Shown: one piece after another, positions 20,038 to 22,619 of the stretch
Layout of the letters: each line of letters opens with the position of its first letter
Numbering within the stretch: position 1 is the stretch's first letter
Origin: Dysgonamonadaceae bacterium
Lineage (GTDB): Bacteria; Bacteroidota; Bacteroidia; Bacteroidales; Azobacteroidaceae
Length of the DNA: 22,619 bases
Direction of reading: 5' to 3'
NCBI GenBank assembly: GCA_031282925.1
Contig: JAITCT010000272.1
Location: forward strand, 1-22,619
Translations under genes and position numbers: made by a program
Notes under the pieces: model-generated
Seen by the model: only the letters and a program-made list of their open reading frames with translations
Databases searched by the model: none
What the model was told of the DNA's origin: nothing

Positions 20038-22619
20038 TTAAAATGAAATATCAACGCCAAGTATCCATTGGCGCGGAACGCCGTATGAGCCGTAATCCAC
20101 TCCTTTGTTGCGGTCGAAACTTTGGCTCGTGTCTTCGGGGTTTACACTGCGTACTTCGGGGTCAAGTCCCGGATAGCGGGTCCAGGTAAAGGCGTTGGAT
20201 AACTGTCCGTAGAGGCGGATTTTCTCTATCCCGATTGCGTTCATCCACCGTTCGGGCAGGGAATATCCTATCGTAAGCGTTTGCATGCGCAGGTAAGAAC
20301 CGTCGGCGACATAGGTGGAGTTCGACTCGTTGGCGGCTTCCGTTCCTTCGCCGGCGCTGGTCGCCCACAGGGGATAAATGCCGAAGGGGTTGTTGACGGG
20401 ATGCCAGGAGTTATCGCGCCTGTCGCGGGAGTAGTTGGATTGCAGGGCGCCGAAATGGGTGTAATGCATGTATTGCATGAAAAGGTCGTTTCCCGCCGAA
20501 AAATAAAAAGAGGCGCTCAAATCCAGATTCTTGTACGCCGCGCCGATATTCATCCCGCCCGTGAAATCGGGATGGGGGTTGCCGATAATTGTACGGTCTT
20601 CGGCATTGATTTTCCCGTCGCCGTTCACGTCTTCTATTTTGTATCGGCCAACCCAGGCTTCGGGATTCAGGTCTTTTGCGTCGGCAACGGCAAAGGGCAA
20701 TACCGGCTGCTTTTTGCTGTTTTTGAAGTTCAGTACATCGTCTTCATTTTGATAAATGCCGGTTACTTTGTATCCGAAAAACATGCCTACGGGCTGGCCT
20801 TCGGTGGTAATGTTTACTTTTGGGAGGCGCGTATCGAAAAACAGGTCCGAAGATCCGAGTTTGGTAACTTTATTCCGGTAGGTTGACAGGTTGGCGTTGA
20901 CGCTGTAACGCAAGTTGTCCACTTTGTCTTGCCAGGCGACGCCGATTTCCGCGCCGACGTTTTCCATGTCGCCGATGTTGATTTGCGGTTTAACGGCATT
21001 GCCGGCCAGTGCCGAGTAGTTGGCCGGAACAAGCATATCCGTTGTTTTCTTTATATACCAGTCGGCGCTCAGGGAGAGTCGGTTTTTCAGCAGAGTTGCG
21101 TCAAAGCCCGTGTTTAGCATCCGGGTTGTTTCCCATTTGGTGTCAGAGTCGCCCAGATAGTGCAAGGCGTATCCGGCCGATACATCCATGTCGTCGCCGG
21201 TAACGGGATAAAGGTAGTTGTCGCCCGTAGAATAGCGGTAGGCATAATTATAGGCGCCGATATTGGAGTTGCCTGTTGTGCCGTATCCGGCACGCAGTTT
21301 CAGGTCGTTCATCCAAGTGCGCGCCGGGGTCATAAAATCTTCGTCCGAAATGCGCCATCCCAGCGAGGCAGAGGGGAACGTTCCCCAGCGGTTTTTGGCT
21401 GCGAAGCGGGAGGAGGCGTCGCGGCGGATGGTGAGTGTGGCCAGATAGATGCCGCGAAAAGAATAGTCGGCGCGTCCGAAGATTCCAAACATGGTAGAGC
21501 GGCTGTGCATGTATCCCGAATTGTCCTTGCCGAAGGGAGCCCCATTATCCAGTATCCACGTATCGGGATTGTTTTCAAAGAGATAACGAATGCGGCTACC
21601 CGTTATATGCCGTCCGTTGTTCTGGCTCAGGGCTTCCGAACCGATAACGACAGACATGTTGTGGTCGGCATTGAATTTCCGTATGTATGTAACCGTATTA
21701 GTCCACTGCCAGTTGAGGAGGTAGTCGGCGGCTTCGTTGAGCGAATTGTCGGCTGTTCCTTCCTTGTTCGACATGATGGTTCTTTCGTTGAAGGTCAGGT
21801 CCCATGCTCCGTCCAGCGTTGCGCTGTACTGCGTTTTCAGGGTAAAACCTTCGATAGCGGGTTTCAGTTCGGCAAAGACGGAGGATTGTCCTTTGAACGA
21901 ACGGCTCCAGTCGTCTTTCCGGTTGGTGGCGGCGTTGAGGGCGGATATATCCCGCCCGCCTTCGGGGGCTTGCGAGCCTGCCCAGTCTCCGCCGATGTTT
22001 TTCACCGGCACCCAAGGCTGTATGGTGTATGTGCGGGCAAACACCGATTCGTCGCTTTGTATGCCGCGCTCTCCTGCAAGTTCTATGATGGCCAGGTTGG
22101 TATTTTGCCCTATTGCGAGCCACCGGTTAGGGACAAACGTGGTATTAGCCCGCAGGGAATAGCGGTCGAAACGGGATGCAATGACGGTTCCTTCGCGGGA
22201 TGTGCAGGCGATGGACATGGCGTATGCGCCTTTGTTGCTGCCGCCCGAAAGGGAGAGTTGATGGTTTTGCACTTTGCCTGTACGCGTTATCAGGTCATAC
22301 CAATTGCTTCCCCGGCGGGCTTCTTCTTCGGAATAGCCGTCTGCAAGCATCTGGTAGTAGGCCGAGCGCGACCATGAACCGGTGCCGTCGTCGCGGTAAG
22401 AAGCCTCCCATGCAGCAATGCTTCCAAATTCTTCGATAATTTGTTCTTTCGAGAGACCCGCAGGTTTGATGGCATAGGGCATCCTCAACTGGTTGTTGGC
22501 ATCCAGGCTGCCGAACTGGATGTGCGAGAGACTGGCAGTGGAGTGGCGTATGTCGCGCAGGTTCACCATTCCCTGCGCCTGAAATTCCATTGCTTCCCAG
22601 GCGTCCAGCAGGTCGTAGC
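20038..22619 (-). CDS. SusC/RagA family TonB-linked receptor, partial (5' end outside window)
   Basis: The frame is open to the right edge (the residues before the first internal Met read YDLLDAWEA), so signal peptide, N-terminal domain and most of the plug are missing. The visible 859 residues are barrel. They include NWYDLITRTGKVQNHQLSLS at the plug/barrel border, SNKGAYAMSIACTSREGTV, the NRWGTFPSASLGWRISDEDF strand pair, LKLRAGYGTTGNSNIGAYNY, DVNGDGKINAEDRTIIGNPH (a calcium-like DxNxDG loop typical of SusC) and the final RQWILGVDISF with terminal Phe. It heads the pair with the SusD at 18121-19989 and belongs to a different subfamily from the receptor at 9644, judged by low similarity in the barrel. 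Confidence 0.95.
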   Translation of the reverse strand, partial: YDLLDAWEAMEFQAQGMVNLRDIRHSTASLSHIQFGSLDANNQLRMPYAIKPAGLSKEQIIEEFGSIAAWEASYRDDGTGSWSRSAYYQMLADGYSEEEARRGSNWYDLITRTGKVQNHQLSLSGGSNKGAYAMSIACTSREGTVIASRFDRYSLRANTTFVPNRWLAIGQNTNLAIIELAGERGIQSDESVFARTYTIQPWVPVKNIGGDWAGSQAPEGGRDISALNAATNRKDDWSRSFKGQSSVFAELKPAIEGFTLKTQYSATLDGAWDLTFNERTIMSNKEGTADNSLNEAADYLLNWQWTNTVTYIRKFNADHNMSVVIGSEALSQNNGRHITGSRIRYLFENNPDTWILDNGAPFGKDNSGYMHSRSTMFGIFGRADYSFRGIYLATLTIRRDASSRFAAKNRWGTFPSASLGWRISDEDFMTPARTWMNDLKLRAGYGTTGNSNIGAYNYAYRYSTGDNYLYPVTGDDMDVSAGYALHYLGDSDTKWETTRMLNTGFDATLLKNRLSLSADWYIKKTTDMLVPANYSALAGNAVKPQINIGDMENVGAEIGVAWQDKVDNLRYSVNANLSTYRNKVTKLGSSDLFFDTRLPKVNITTEGQPVGMFFGYKVTGIYQNEDDVLNFKNSKKQPVLPFAVADAKDLNPEAWVGRYKIEDVNGDGKINAEDRTIIGNPHPDFTGGMNIGAAYKNLDLSASFYFSAGNDLFMQYMHYTHFGALQSNYSRDRRDNSWHPVNNPFGIYPLWATSAGEGTEAANESNSTYVADGSYLRMQTLTIGYSLPERWMNAIGIEKIRLYGQLSNAFTWTRYPGLDPEVRSVNPEDTSQSFDRNKGVDYGSYGVPRQWILGVDISF

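Noticed and set aside
21160..22377. 405-aa open frame antisense to the second SusC
   Set aside because: The opposite strand is an unmistakable SusC barrel. The long frame follows from its GC-rich codon pattern and shows no domain features.

Overview
The window looks like chromosomal DNA of a Bacteroidales bacterium (phylum Bacteroidetes/Bacteroidota). It carries two SusC/SusD (RagA/RagB) pairs, a ftsK-lolA pair, promoters of the TAnnTTTG (-7) type, few purine-rich Shine-Dalgarno sites, and short surface-protein genes with Sec or lipoprotein signals. No rRNA, tRNA, CRISPR array or transposase gene was seen. Genus cannot be fixed from the sequence.

Layout. 1-4301 (minus strand): housekeeping genes lolA (partial), ftsK and NADP-type gdhA. 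4302-4502: divergent promoter region. 4503-6314 (plus): a long-chain acyl-CoA ligase. 6330-8028: a small envelope operon made of a triple HMA-fold protein with two CxxC sites and a plug-only TonB-receptor-like protein with a Cys cluster, preceded by tandem ATACC-N8-GGTAT palindromes. 8136-9550: three small membrane or secreted proteins of unknown function. Two of them share upstream DNA and an N-terminal leader with the following SusC gene. 9644-13906: a SusC/SusD pair. The SusD signal peptide is encoded within a repeat and starts at TTG.

13907-15960 is an accessory, repeat-rich stretch. It holds a lipoprotein with a glycine-zipper C-terminus and a two-TM mini-protein, both between two 87-bp direct repeats, followed by a 182-bp MITE-like palindrome and a third diverged repeat composite. 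15963-17935 is a cysK, ThiS/MoaD-like carrier, ThiF/MoeB-like E1 operon. It looks like a protein-thiocarboxylate route to cysteine (CysO/HcyS style), with a carrier that ends GGG plus three extra residues. 18121-22619 (minus) is a second SusD/SusC pair; its SusC runs off the right edge.

Main regulatory observation. The same palindrome, ATACC-N8-GGTAT followed by TG, stands at exactly the same distance (TTG, 20 bp, -7 box) from the promoters of the HMA/plug operon and of the cysK operon, 9.5 kb apart. This suggests one regulator ties envelope thiol or metal handling to cysteine synthesis. The main accessory candidate for an undescribed system is the Gly-zipper lipoprotein and mini-membrane-protein pair at 14216-15313.
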